Shown here: positions 1 through 5,987 of the stretch, in pieces
Layout of the letters: each line of letters begins with the position of its first letter
How positions within the stretch are numbered: position 1 is the stretch's first letter
Assembly (NCBI GenBank): GCA_016866675.1
Contig: VGLO01000007.1
Coordinates: forward strand, 1-26,464
DNA from: Candidatus Staskawiczbacteria bacterium
GTDB taxonomy: Bacteria > Patescibacteriota > Minisyncoccia > Minisyncoccales > Staskawiczbacteraceae
Direction of reading: 5' to 3'
Length of the DNA: 26,464 nucleotides
Made by a program: the position numbers and the translations under genes
The notes under the pieces: model-generated
The model's input: the letters and a program-made list of their open reading frames with translations, nothing else
Told to the model about the DNA's origin: nothing
Database searches by the model: none

Positions 1-515
1 AACTCACACCTGCAAGTAAGGGTCTTTCCGTATTCTCTAATATTTGTCGATCCTGGTGGAACTTCAGAGCAAAGGCTCGTATTGTTACCTCCGGGGGTAG
101 TGATTGTTGTTGGGGGCACATTTACGGTGCATATTCCAGTGCAAGTTAAACCGGTAGCAGAAGAACTTGGCTCAGGAACTAAATTACCAGTGGTATTCGG
201 TAATGCGTCGCATGCATTTTGAAGTCCAGTCACGCAAATAGAGTATCCTAAAAGCATAGAATTAGTTAAGATCCTACCAGCTGAACCGCCCGGTACATTC
301 GTTATTGTTGGAGGATTCGTGTAAGTGCAAGAATTTGAAAGCTCTCTTCCGCATGGCACTAATCCACTTGTTCCTCTACTTGATTCATCACAGCAAGTAG
401 TTCCAGATGTGGTGCACCAACTTGAAGAAGGAGTTGTTTGTGCATTTGTTATTGTCGGTGTTAAAAAAGTAGTTATAGCGGTTAATGTGAGTAGTAAGAC
501 AATGCTCTTTTTCAT
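1..515 (-). CDS. Secreted cysteine-rich protein, N-terminal part (cut by window edge)
   Basis: On the minus strand an open frame runs from an ATG at 515 to the window edge without a stop, about 171 codons. It begins MKKSIVLLLTLTAITTFL followed by a TNA/Q-like cleavage site, a typical signal peptide. The exported part is rich in Cys, Thr, Ser, Pro and Gly: about 11 cysteines are visible, including a CC pair and a C-x-C near the edge. This suggests a disulphide-stabilised surface protein. An in-frame ATG at 548 would add 11 residues, but the signal peptide fits the 515 start better. No SD is seen. In CPR genomes such N-termini often begin larger surface proteins whose later domains define them, and those lie outside the window. 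The family is not recognised. A plus-strand frame over the same bases is its antisense shadow. Confidence 0.7.
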   Translation of the reverse strand, partial: MKKSIVLLLTLTAITTFLTPTITNAQTTPSSSWCTTSGTTCCDESSRGTSGLVPCGRELSNSCTYTNPPTITNVPGGSAGRILTNSMLLGYSICVTGLQNACDALPNTTGNLVPEPSSSATGLTCTGICTVNVPPTTITTPGGNNTSLCSEVPPGSTNIREYGKTLTCRCE

Positions 516-553
516 AATTTTATTGAAAATTGGAAATTGATAATTCATAGCTG

Positions 554-625
554 TGCCCTCGGAGGGACTCGAACCCCCAACAACAGGTTCGAAGCCTGTC
601 GTGATATCCATTTCACCACGAGGGC
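554..625 (-). tRNA. tRNA-Arg (anticodon TCG)
   Basis: The minus strand folds as a complete 72-nt cloverleaf. The acceptor pairs GCCCTCG with CGAGGGC, the D arm has a GTGA/TCAC stem, and the anticodon stem ACAGG/CCTGT carries the loop CTTCGAA (anticodon TCG). The T arm has a TTCGAGT loop, and the discriminator is A. CCA is not encoded, so it depends on the CCA-adding enzyme encoded next door. The anticodon reads CGA and by wobble other CGN codons. Confidence 0.95.
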
Positions 626-636
626 AAACTTCATTA

Positions 637-665
637 ATAATACATATAAAATTGAAAAAGAGCAA
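637..665 (-). promoter_or_regulatory. Likely promoter of tRNA-Arg(TCG)
   Basis: Reading the minus strand, TTGCTC at 665-660 and TATTAT at 642-637 are 17 bases apart, and the tRNA 5' end lies 11 bases past the -10. The -10 is good and the -35 matches TTGACA at four of six positions. Confidence 0.5.
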
Positions 666-734
666 ACCCCGTAGAAGAATTTTTACAGCCCTGCTTTCGC
701 AGGTTTGTATGTGAGTCAAAATTCTCTACGGGGT
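666..734. repeat. Large imperfect inverted repeat / extended hairpin before cca
   Basis: The arms 666-684 and 718-734 are complementary over 17 pairs with one or two bulged bases; the outer bases are ACCCCGTAGA and TCTACGGGGT. Between them TACA/TGTA (684-687, 706-709) encloses CCTGC-TTTC-GCAGG (690-703), so the whole 69 nt forms one long interrupted stem. There is no U tract on either strand, so it is not an ordinary terminator. It lies in the divergent gap between tRNA-Arg and cca and would be the 5' leader of cca if transcription starts upstream of it. Function unknown. Confidence 0.65.
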
Positions 735-820
735 GCAGTTCTGTAGTGAATATGAAGGATTCTACTACTGGGACAAATTTGTCGTTGAAAATAGGTAGAT
801 TTTACGATAGTATTACTACA

Positions 821-2287
821 ATGACAATTCCAGTCGAAGTTAAAAAAATAATAAGTAGTTTAAAGGACGCCGGTTTTGAGGCGTATATTGTTGGCGGTTG
901 CGTCAGGGATTTTTTGCTAGGTAAAAATCCTAAGGATTGGGATGTGACAACAAACGCAAAGCCAGAAGAAATTCAAGCAGTTTTTCCTGATAACTTTTAT
1001 GAAAATAACTTTTTGACTGTCACGGTTAGAACTGGCAGTGAAAATAAAGGCATTGAAGAAGTTGAGGTGACAACTTATAGACTTGATGCAAAGTATTCTG
1101 ATAAAAGGCATCCAGATGAGGTTAGGTTTGCTAAAACTTTAGACGAGGATTTAAAGAGAAGAGATTTTACAGTTAACGCAATTGCCATGGATTTATCTTT
1201 GGAGGTTGATAACAAAAACAAAATAATTGATTTGTTTTTAGGCCAAAAAGATTTAAAAAGTAAAATTATAAGAACAGTTAATAATCCAGAAGAAAGATTT
1301 GAGGAAGATGCGCTAAGAATGTTGAGAGCCGTTAGATTTGCTACGGTTTTAGGATTTAAAATTGAAGAAAAAACAAAAGAAGCAATTAAAAAAAATAGCG
1401 TTTGGTTAGAAGCTGTTTCAAAAGAAAGAATAAGAGATGAGTTTGTAAAAATAATAATGTCAGATAGATCTTCAGAAGGAATTGAGTTGTTAAGAGATCT
1501 TGGTTTGCTTGGATTTATTGTGCCAGAGCTTTTGGAAAACTACGGAGTTGGCCAAAACAAACATCATATATATGATTGCTACACGCATGCAATAAAGGCG
1601 CTGGAGTTTACCTCAAATAAAAATTTTAATTTGAATGTGAGACTTGCCTCTTTGTTTCACGACATTGCAAAACCAAGAGTAAAGCAAGGAGACGGCAAAG
1701 ACTCAACTTTTTATAACCACGAGGTTGTTGGGGCTAAAATGACTTTTGAAATTTTAAATAGATTAAAGTTTCCCAAAAAAGATATTGAAAAAATTGTAAA
1801 GTTGGTAAGACATCATTTGTTTTACTATAACGTTGATGAAGTTTCAGAATCTTCTGTAAGAAGATTAGTTAAAAACATGGGTGCAGAAAACATGGAGGAA
1901 TTGTTGCAGGTGAGGCAGGCTGATAGAATTGGGTCTGGTGTCCCAAAAGCTGAACCATATAAGTTAAGACATTTAAAGTATATAATAGACAAGGTTTCTC
2001 AAGATCCAATTTCAGCAAAAATGCTCAAAATTGACGGCAAAGATATAATGGATATTTTAAAAATAAAACCTAGTCCAAAAATAGGTTATATTTTAGATAT
2101 ATTACTGGGATATGTTTTAGATGATCCAAATAAAAATAAAAAAGATTTTTTGGAAAGCCAGGTTGGAAAACTTGGAGAAATGAGTTTAGAATATCTTGAA
2201 AAAGTGGCTAAAAAATCAAAAGAAGAGAAATCAAAACTGGAAATTAAAAACGATGAGATGACAAAGCAAAAATATTGGGTGACTTAA
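821..2287 (+). CDS. cca: CCA tRNA nucleotidyltransferase (poly(A) polymerase family)
   Basis: Adds or repairs the 3'-terminal CCA of tRNAs in the cytoplasm. The chosen ATG at 821 gives 488 residues beginning MTIPVEVKKIISSL. A GTG at 746 in the same frame would add 25 poorly conserved-looking residues and would start beside the 666-734 hairpin, so it is less likely. The N-terminal head has the class II signature YIVGGCVRD with a D-W-D metal motif just after it, then the R-R-D-F-T-VNA segment and ERFEEDALRMLRAVRFA, all typical of the family. An HD-type domain follows (SLFHDIAKP, later HHLFYY), then a Lys-rich tail. It is somewhat longer than the minimal enzyme because of the HD and tail regions. 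Six of the seven tRNAs in the window lack an encoded CCA, so this enzyme is needed. No SD precedes it, and a terminator follows. Confidence 0.93.
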   Translation: MTIPVEVKKIISSLKDAGFEAYIVGGCVRDFLLGKNPKDWDVTTNAKPEEIQAVFPDNFYENNFLTVTVRTGSENKGIEEVEVTTYRLDAKYSDKRHPDEVRFAKTLDEDLKRRDFTVNAIAMDLSLEVDNKNKIIDLFLGQKDLKSKIIRTVNNPEERFEEDALRMLRAVRFATVLGFKIEEKTKEAIKKNSVWLEAVSKERIRDEFVKIIMSDRSSEGIELLRDLGLLGFIVPELLENYGVGQNKHHIYDCYTHAIKALEFTSNKNFNLNVRLASLFHDIAKPRVKQGDGKDSTFYNHEVVGAKMTFEILNRLKFPKKDIEKIVKLVRHHLFYYNVDEVSESSVRRLVKNMGAENMEELLQVRQADRIGSGVPKAEPYKLRHLKYIIDKVSQDPISAKMLKIDGKDIMDILKIKPSPKIGYILDILLGYVLDDPNKNKKDFLESQVGKLGEMSLEYLEKVAKKSKEEKSKLEIKNDEMTKQKYWVT

Positions 2288-2296
2288 GTGCAATAA

Positions 2297-2329
2297 AAAA
2301 ACACCCTTCTATGTAAAAGGGTGTTTTTT
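2297..2329 (+). terminator. Rho-independent terminator after cca
   Basis: The stem AACACCCTT / AAGGGTGTT is followed by a run of T. The A-run on the other side lets it also act on the minus strand, where the SEC-C mini-gene ends nearby at 2354. Confidence 0.85.
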
Positions 2330-2353
2330 ATTATATTTATTATTTCTTATTTA

Positions 2354-2506
2354 CTAATGGTTTTCTGGAGATACCATGCAACAGTCTTTTGCCATTTTGC
2401 CAGATCAGCAAAAACATAACTCATCTTTTCCGCAACACTCTCCATACATTTTTCCAGAGCCGCATGAGCAGGTGGCCATTAATTTTTCTTTTTGTTGTTC
2501 GTCCAT
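2354..2506 (-). CDS. SEC-C zinc-motif mini-protein, interrupted by in-frame TGA
   Basis: From the minus-strand ATG at 2506 the frame reads 33 codons to a TGA at 2407-2405, then stays open for 16 more codons to a TAG at 2354. The first part holds CSCGSGKMYGECC, a clear SEC-C zinc-binding motif as found at the C-terminus of SecA and in many small proteins. After the TGA the frame continues SGKMAKDCC, so CFC-[TGA]-SGKMAKDCC is a second copy of the same pattern with TGA exactly where the motif has glycine. Either the short 33-residue form is real and the tail is a fossil, or TGA is a GGA-to-TGA mutation or sequencing error, or it is read through. Other genes here have no in-frame TGA, so a genome-wide Gly reassignment is unlikely. 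No SD is visible. Role unknown, possibly zinc-dependent binding to the ribosome or to SecB-like partners. Confidence 0.55.
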
Positions 2507-2600
2507 TGTTTTATTTTTTTAGAAATTTATATTGACGACCTTTACTCAATCTACTTTTTATTATACCATTAATAAACAATAAATTAATAACACATATATT

Positions 2601-3545
2601 ATGGAAAACAATATAAATTTGCCAAAAAGAAATCTTCCAAGAGATGTTTTTTTGCATCTTTTGGTAATAGTCACACTATATTGGTCAGCTATAAGTTTTG
2701 TCACATTATGTTGGCAGTATGTTAATTATTTTTTTGCAGATGCTTTAGATTACGGTTATACATACGCCGGTTTTTCTGGACCAATAAGGTTTGCAGTTTC
2801 TTCTTTGATAATTGTTTTTCCAATATTTCTGCTAGTTTCATGGTTTTTAAATAAAATTTATTCTAAAGAATCACAAGTTAGAGAATCAAAAGTTAGAAAA
2901 TGGTTAATATATTTGACTCTATTTGTTGCCTCGCTTGTAATTATTGGAGATTTAATAAGTGTCATTAATACTTTTTTGGGAGGAGAAATAACGGTCAGAT
3001 TCATCTTAAAGGCCCTCTCAATTTTGGTTGTTGCTTTAGTAATCTTTTGGTACTATCTAGATGATGTAAGGCGAGAGGCACCCTCAAAAACAGCAAAATA
3101 TTTTGCAATTGTTGTAGGTTTAGTGGTGGCGTTTGCAGTAATTGGTTCGTTTTTTATTGTAGGATCTCCTCAAACTGCAAGGCTTTTACAGTTTGATCAG
3201 CAAAAAATAAACGATTTGCAAAGTATACAATACCAAATTGTTAATTACTGGCAGAGAAAAGGGCAGTTGCCTAGCGCTCTTTCTGAATTAGAGGACCCAA
3301 TATCTGGCTATTCTATCCCACTGGATTCGCAAAAAAATCAGCCTTACGAATATAGTATTAAAGATGGTTCGACTTTAACCTTTGAGTTGTGTGCAGATTT
3401 CAATCTAGAGAGTAGTGAAAATCAAATAAGACCAAAATATTCATATCTGGCTGACGGAATTTCACAAAACTGGGAGCATCAAGCAGGTGTCACATGTTTT
3501 GAGAGAGTCATTGACAAACAGCTTTATCCGCAGTTAAATAAATAA
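2601..3545 (+). CDS. DUF5671-like polytopic membrane protein with pseudopilin-like tail
   Basis: 314 residues. The first half, beginning LPRDVFLHLLVIVTLYWSA, has about four membrane segments and resembles the DUF5671 family common in Parcubacteria. A fifth hydrophobic segment (about residues 165-187, FAIVVGLVVAFAVIGSFFIV) is followed by a soluble part with Q-x-IN-x-LQ-x-IQ and GQLPSALSEL. That part resembles the C-terminal region of type II secretion/pilin-like proteins of these lineages, which contain a lone helix then a small beta domain. Two cysteines in the tail (in FELCADF and VTCFER) may form a disulphide outside the membrane. No enzyme motif is seen and the function is unknown. There is no SD. 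It is followed by a long perfect hairpin. Confidence 0.75.
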   Translation: MENNINLPKRNLPRDVFLHLLVIVTLYWSAISFVTLCWQYVNYFFADALDYGYTYAGFSGPIRFAVSSLIIVFPIFLLVSWFLNKIYSKESQVRESKVRKWLIYLTLFVASLVIIGDLISVINTFLGGEITVRFILKALSILVVALVIFWYYLDDVRREAPSKTAKYFAIVVGLVVAFAVIGSFFIVGSPQTARLLQFDQQKINDLQSIQYQIVNYWQRKGQLPSALSELEDPISGYSIPLDSQKNQPYEYSIKDGSTLTFELCADFNLESSENQIRPKYSYLADGISQNWEHQAGVTCFERVIDKQLYPQLNK

Positions 3546-3569
3546 ATTACGGTTCTTTTATAAATAAAG

Positions 3570-3613
3570 ACTGCCCAGATAATTTCTTTAAAACGAGAAA
3601 TTATCTGGGCAGT
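3570..3613. terminator. Seventeen-base-pair perfect hairpin, likely terminator
   Basis: ACTGCCCAGATAATTTC at 3570-3586 is perfectly complementary to 3597-3613, with a 10-nt loop. The T run after it is weak on the plus strand (TTTGT), and on the minus strand the stem is followed by TCTTTATTT. It separates the DUF5671-like gene from the GC-rich block. Confidence 0.7.
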
Positions 3614-3695
3614 TTGTAAATATCACCCTTTTGGAGGATCGCCTGGCCAAAAAACCTGTTGCACGGTTTCAGCTTCATGGACAAGGAGGATTGAG

Positions 3696-3911
3696 ATGCT
3701 TGAACTGACTCTGCAGGACGGAAGAGTGGTGCAGCGCATTCGCGCTGGATTTATCTCTTCTATGGAGGACCTATTAAGGTTCTCTGAAGACTTGAAGAAG
3801 GATCTTCGAGAAAGCAACGGGCCAATCCTCGTTGAGGTTTGGCAGGAGTCGAGGGATCGACCTGTCTACCGGCGTCGCAAAAGGCCAGAACCCATGGAGA
3901 TCAAACAATGA
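3696..3911 (+). CDS. Small hypothetical protein in GC-rich block
   Basis: 71 residues beginning MLELTLQDGRVVQRIRAG and ending in a basic, Arg- and Pro-rich stretch (VYRRRKRPEP). A strong SD (AAGGAGG) lies seven bases before the ATG, in contrast to the core genes here, which lack one. Base composition is near 50% GC, well above its neighbours, and it uses codons such as CGC, CTG and GGC that are rare in them. The stop is TGA, in an ATGA overlap with a 12-codon frame (3908-3946). No signal peptide or membrane segment is seen. The family is not recognised. The basic tail could bind nucleic acid, but this is only a guess. It reads like a transferred or fast-evolving accessory gene. Confidence 0.6.
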   Translation: MLELTLQDGRVVQRIRAGFISSMEDLLRFSEDLKKDLRESNGPILVEVWQESRDRPVYRRRKRPEPMEIKQ

Positions 3912-4076
3912 CCAAAACCACGGGAGGGGGTGATCCAACCATCTAAGAGAGGCTAATTACCTCTCATATATGGTGGGTGGGAAACATTGCAGCCAAGCCA
4001 GAGTCTCTATTGGGGACTGCTGTCGTGGGCGTGTTTTCCACCCCCACCAACAACCCTCGCGCTTGCGAGGTTGCGA
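3912..4076. other. GC-rich structured non-coding stretch
   Basis: No convincing gene is seen. It holds a GAGAGG/CCTCTC hairpin (3947-3965), and G-rich and C-rich tracts that can pair (around 3970-3983 with 4034-4048), then a CCTCGC/GCGAGG hairpin near 4054-4069. It could be an mRNA 3' region or a structured RNA ending at the terminator at 4077-4114. Confidence 0.45.
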
Positions 4077-4114
4077 GGGGCGCAGGTGTGACTTTGTCAC
4101 CTGCGCCCCTTTTT
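4077..4114 (+). terminator. Strong GC-rich terminator
   Basis: The stem GGGGCGCAGGTG (4077-4088) pairs with CACCTGCGCCCC (4098-4109) and is followed by TTTTT. Twelve GC-rich pairs make this among the strongest hairpins in the window. It closes the GC-rich block. Confidence 0.88.
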
Positions 4115-4131
4115 CAAATAATGTTGCTCCA

Positions 4132-4161
4132 TTTATGACTTTTACAGCGAAGTTATAAATG
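4132..4161. repeat. Inverted repeat before the exported HEAT-like gene
   Basis: CTCCATTTATGAC and GTTATAAATGGAG are near-perfect inverted copies around an 11-nt loop. The right arm contains TATAAA, so it may hold a -10 box, or it may shape the 5' leader of the gene that starts at 4196. Confidence 0.5.
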
Positions 4162-4195
4162 GAGTTGCACCTTGTAAACATAAGGAGATAATCTT

Positions 4196-4849
4196 ATGTC
4201 TTTAAGATTTTGGTTTACGATAGGTGTTTTATTGTTGATGTACTCATTTTTTTTGTCACTTGTTGCACATGGGGGTCAAAAAAATACAGAAGTTTTTATT
4301 AAGAAATTGGATAGCGAAAAGTATTCAGATCGCCAAGATGCTCAAAAGAGACTCAAAGAAGCAATTGATTTTAATCTTTACTTGGAACTTTCAAAAATTA
4401 AGAGCGAAAATTTAGAGGTGATAAAAAGAATCAAAGTAATTAAGGAGCATTACAAGTCAAAGATTAACTTTCAGGTATATCAAAATTTAAAAAAAGATGT
4501 TAGGGCCTTAGATTTGGTAAGAAGCTATGAATCAAGATTGCGAAACTATTATTGCATAGATATTCGAGGACATCATCGATACCCATGGTTATGGACTAAC
4601 ATGGGCGAACTTAATGCCTACCTTGAGAAAGCAAGAAAAATTACTGTATGGGGAAGAGCACCTCACTATATAGATTATCATTTGGCTACAGCCATATGGC
4701 TAGAAGACAAAATCAATATTGCCTTTAGAGAGTGTATAGATAATTCTAATTCAGAAATGGAATTTAAATGTCTAATGTTTCACAGGATGCTAAAAATCCA
4801 GAAGCAAATTGACAATATGATATCAAGAGATTATGGACTTAAGAAATAA
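4196..4849 (+). CDS. Exported protein of unknown function with HEAT-like segment
   Basis: 217 residues. It begins MSLRFWFTIGVLLLMYSFFLSLVAHGG, a signal peptide or N-terminal anchor. Residues about 32-90 follow the pattern hydrophobic-x-x-LDSEKYSDRQDAQKRL...LYLELSKIKSENLEVIKRIKVI. This resembles the degenerate HEAT-like repeats of exported proteins in Planctomycetes (a short helix pair with D-R-x-x-A-x-x-x-L). The rest is helical, with an aromatic- and His-rich patch (IRGHHRYPWLWTN) and a conserved-looking Cys pair (FRECI, EFKCL). There is a clear SD, AAGGAG, with eight bases to the ATG. It is followed by a strong terminator. No enzyme motif is seen, and the HEAT assignment is by pattern only. 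Confidence 0.65.
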   Translation: MSLRFWFTIGVLLLMYSFFLSLVAHGGQKNTEVFIKKLDSEKYSDRQDAQKRLKEAIDFNLYLELSKIKSENLEVIKRIKVIKEHYKSKINFQVYQNLKKDVRALDLVRSYESRLRNYYCIDIRGHHRYPWLWTNMGELNAYLEKARKITVWGRAPHYIDYHLATAIWLEDKINIAFRECIDNSNSEMEFKCLMFHRMLKIQKQIDNMISRDYGLKK

Positions 4850-4857
4850 AAAAAATG

Positions 4858-4882
4858 GAGCGAACCATGCGCTCCTTTTTTT
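4858..4882 (+). terminator. Terminator after the HEAT-like gene
   Basis: The stem GGAGCG/CGCTCC is followed by seven T. Confidence 0.88.
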
Positions 4883-4892
4883 ATTTATTTTT

Positions 4893-4898
4893 TGTATA
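4893..4898 (+). promoter_or_regulatory. -10 box of yraN, leaderless arrangement
   Basis: A perfect TATAAT ends eight bases before the ATG at 4907, so transcription would start at or next to the start codon. No clear -35 and no SD are seen. Confidence 0.5.
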
Positions 4899-4906
4899 AT
4901 TAGATT

Positions 4907-5293
4907 ATGAGCACAAAAAAATTAGGAGATTATGGAGAGAATTTGGCCTGTGAATATCTTGTTAATAAAGGGTATAAAATACTGTTTAGAAATCATAGAA
5001 TAAAATTTGGAGAAATAGATATTATTGCAAAGAAGAAGAAGTTTTTTATCTTCACAGAAAAAATCATTCATTTTATTGAGGTTAAGACTATTTTGGAAAG
5101 TGACGGGTTTTTTCCAGAGGACAGAGTTGATTTAAAAAAGCAGAAAAAATTAAGTCAGCTGGCAGAAATCTGGATGAAAAATAATTTTAAAAAAGAGCAT
5201 CCTTATCAAATTGATGTGGTTGGCATTGCGGTAAATAAGAAAACAAGCAAAGCAAAAATTAGATATTTTGAAAACGCGGTTTCTGGGATATAA
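4907..5293 (+). CDS. yraN: YraN/UPF0102 family protein (endonuclease-like fold)
   Basis: 128 residues, about the family's usual length. The N-terminus KLGDYGENLACEYLVNKGY is the family's helical start. It is followed by NHRIKFGEIDIIAKKK and IIHFIEVKT, in which E, D and the E-V-K triad match the PD-(D/E)xK nuclease-like core shared with archaeal Holliday junction resolvases. Activity in this family is largely unproven, and it is usually linked to DNA repair or recombination. A lysine-rich insertion (KKKKFFIFTEK) lies between the D and the EVK. It is 53 bases before the next small membrane protein gene and is preceded by a TATAAT that suggests a leaderless message. Confidence 0.85.
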   Translation: MSTKKLGDYGENLACEYLVNKGYKILFRNHRIKFGEIDIIAKKKKFFIFTEKIIHFIEVKTILESDGFFPEDRVDLKKQKKLSQLAEIWMKNNFKKEHPYQIDVVGIAVNKKTSKAKIRYFENAVSGI

Positions 5294-5346
5294 TAATTTC
5301 ATGAGTCTAATTTCGATTTTTTTTACTAAATCTTTTAATAGGCACA

Positions 5347-5634
5347 ATGGCTACCTGGATTTTTGAATTAATACTACAAACAAATAAAAAGCTTCGCGAT
5401 AGATATTATAGGAGACACCAGCTATTTTTTGGCTACCATGTCCACCATAGCACGGTTGGACTCTTGGTTATTGTTGCAGGAGTCTTTGCATTTATATATG
5501 GCACCCTATCTGTTTCTTTGGGTGTAGCAGGATTTGGGGCAGGTATTGTTTTAATGCATACAATTTCTTCAAGGCGTTTTGTGTTTATTGAGAGAGAAAC
5601 ATTTTCTGAATCAAAGGGAAAAAAGAGAAAATAA
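5347..5634 (+). CDS. Small membrane protein with HxHH motif
   Basis: 95 residues. A basic N-terminus (KKLRDRYYRRH) precedes GYHVHHSTVGLL, then two membrane segments (about residues 36-54 and 58-74) and a charged, Lys-rich tail. The HxHH motif at the membrane boundary, followed by G and a glycine-rich AGFGAGIVL segment, is shared with the product of 19716-20102, so the two may be distant paralogues. The histidines could bind a metal, but this is only an inference. Upstream frames are closed, so the ATG at 5347 is the natural start; only a weak AGG precedes it. A DnaA-box sequence begins right after its stop codon. Confidence 0.65.
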   Translation: MATWIFELILQTNKKLRDRYYRRHQLFFGYHVHHSTVGLLVIVAGVFAFIYGTLSVSLGVAGFGAGIVLMHTISSRRFVFIERETFSESKGKKRK

Positions 5635-5635
5635 C

Positions 5636-5644
5636 TTATCCACA
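5636..5644 (+). promoter_or_regulatory. Consensus DnaA box
   Basis: TTATCCACA exactly matches the DnaA box consensus. It ends nine bases before a good -35 box. It is single, not a cluster, so it is not by itself an origin. A second perfect copy lies before nrdA. Confidence 0.5.
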
Positions 5645-5653
5645 GTTTATCTA

Positions 5654-5681
5654 TTGACACATCTCTATGATTTGCTATTCT
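5654..5681 (+). promoter_or_regulatory. Promoter of candidate small RNA
   Basis: TTGACA (5654-5659) and TATTCT (5676-5681) are 16 bases apart, with a predicted start near 5688. Confidence 0.6.
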
Positions 5682-5687
5682 TAACTT

Positions 5688-5808
5688 GAACAAGCTATTG
5701 AATATCATCTCGATTTTCAAAAAGCGAGTTCAAACAGCTCCTTCTTCCCCCAAACCCTTAAAACAACCGCCCAACCCATACATAAAGACTTTCCTCGGAA
5801 AGTCTTTT
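5688..5808 (+). ncRNA. Candidate small RNA with C-rich single-stranded centre
   Basis: A transcript of about 120 nt is bounded by the promoter at 5654-5681 and the hairpin at 5784-5807. The 5' part can fold (TTGAA 5686-5690 with TTCAA 5729-5733, and inside it CTCG with CGAG). The middle (about 5737-5780) is almost free of G and rich in C, including CTCCTTC and TTCCCCC. Such UCCC tracts in Gram-positive small RNAs pair with SD sequences of target mRNAs. The alternative is a short Pro-rich leaderless peptide from TTG 5686, since the frame stays open to a TAG past 5830, but its content looks unconvincing. No known RNA family is recognised. Confidence 0.45.
5784..5808 (+). terminator. Terminator of candidate small RNA
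   Basis: The stem AAAGACTTTCC / GGAAAGTCTTT has a minimal loop and is followed by TTTTCT. Confidence 0.75.
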
Positions 5809-5821
5809 CTCATATATATAG

Positions 5822-5850
5822 TTGACATTAGTGGATAGCTCTGTTAGACT
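5822..5850 (+). promoter_or_regulatory. Promoter upstream of nusA
   Basis: TTGACA (5822-5827) and TAGACT (5845-5850) are separated by 17 bases. The predicted start near 5857 gives a 150-nt leader to nusA. Confidence 0.6.
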
Positions 5851-5875
5851 TAAACCAACAAGATTGAATTAATTT

Positions 5876-5899
5876 GTCTGCCTGACCGCAGACTTTTTA
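5876..5899 (+). terminator. Attenuator-like terminator in the nusA leader
   Basis: GTCTGC (5876-5881) pairs with GCAGAC (5888-5893) and is followed by TTTTTA. It lies only about 20-40 nt into the predicted nusA transcript, so it could end transcription early, fitting autoregulation of a transcription factor that acts on pausing and termination. Confidence 0.6.
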
Positions 5900-5916
5900 T
5901 TTAAAATTAGTAAGCT

Positions 5917-5987
5917 AGTAAAGTACGTCGCTCCTGTTGGCAATAAAGTATATTATATACCAAGCCAACATCGCGAATCGCTTTACT
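5917..5987 (+). promoter_or_regulatory. Structured nusA leader
   Basis: Two nested helices are visible: AGTAAAG (5917-5923) with CTTTACT (5981-5987), and TGTTGGC (5935-5941) with GCCAACA (5964-5970). The 5925-6000 stretch also has several overlapping TCGC/GCGA and ACGT pairings that could form alternatives. It ends close to the ATG. Confidence 0.45.

Noticed and set aside
325..540. Plus-strand open frame of 71 codons
   Set aside because: It is antisense to the secreted cysteine-rich protein, whose signal peptide and composition make the minus strand the real one.
746..820. GTG start for cca
   Set aside because: The extra 25 residues look non-conserved and the start sits beside the large hairpin; MTIPVEVKK at 821 is the expected family N-terminus.
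3957..4181. Opposing open frames in the GC-rich stretch (both strands)
   Set aside because: The region consists of inverted repeats and the terminator at 4077-4114; both frames run through the hairpins and have no SD.
5636..5644. Replication origin
   Set aside because: Only one DnaA box, no cluster, and no dnaA, dnaN or parAB genes nearby.
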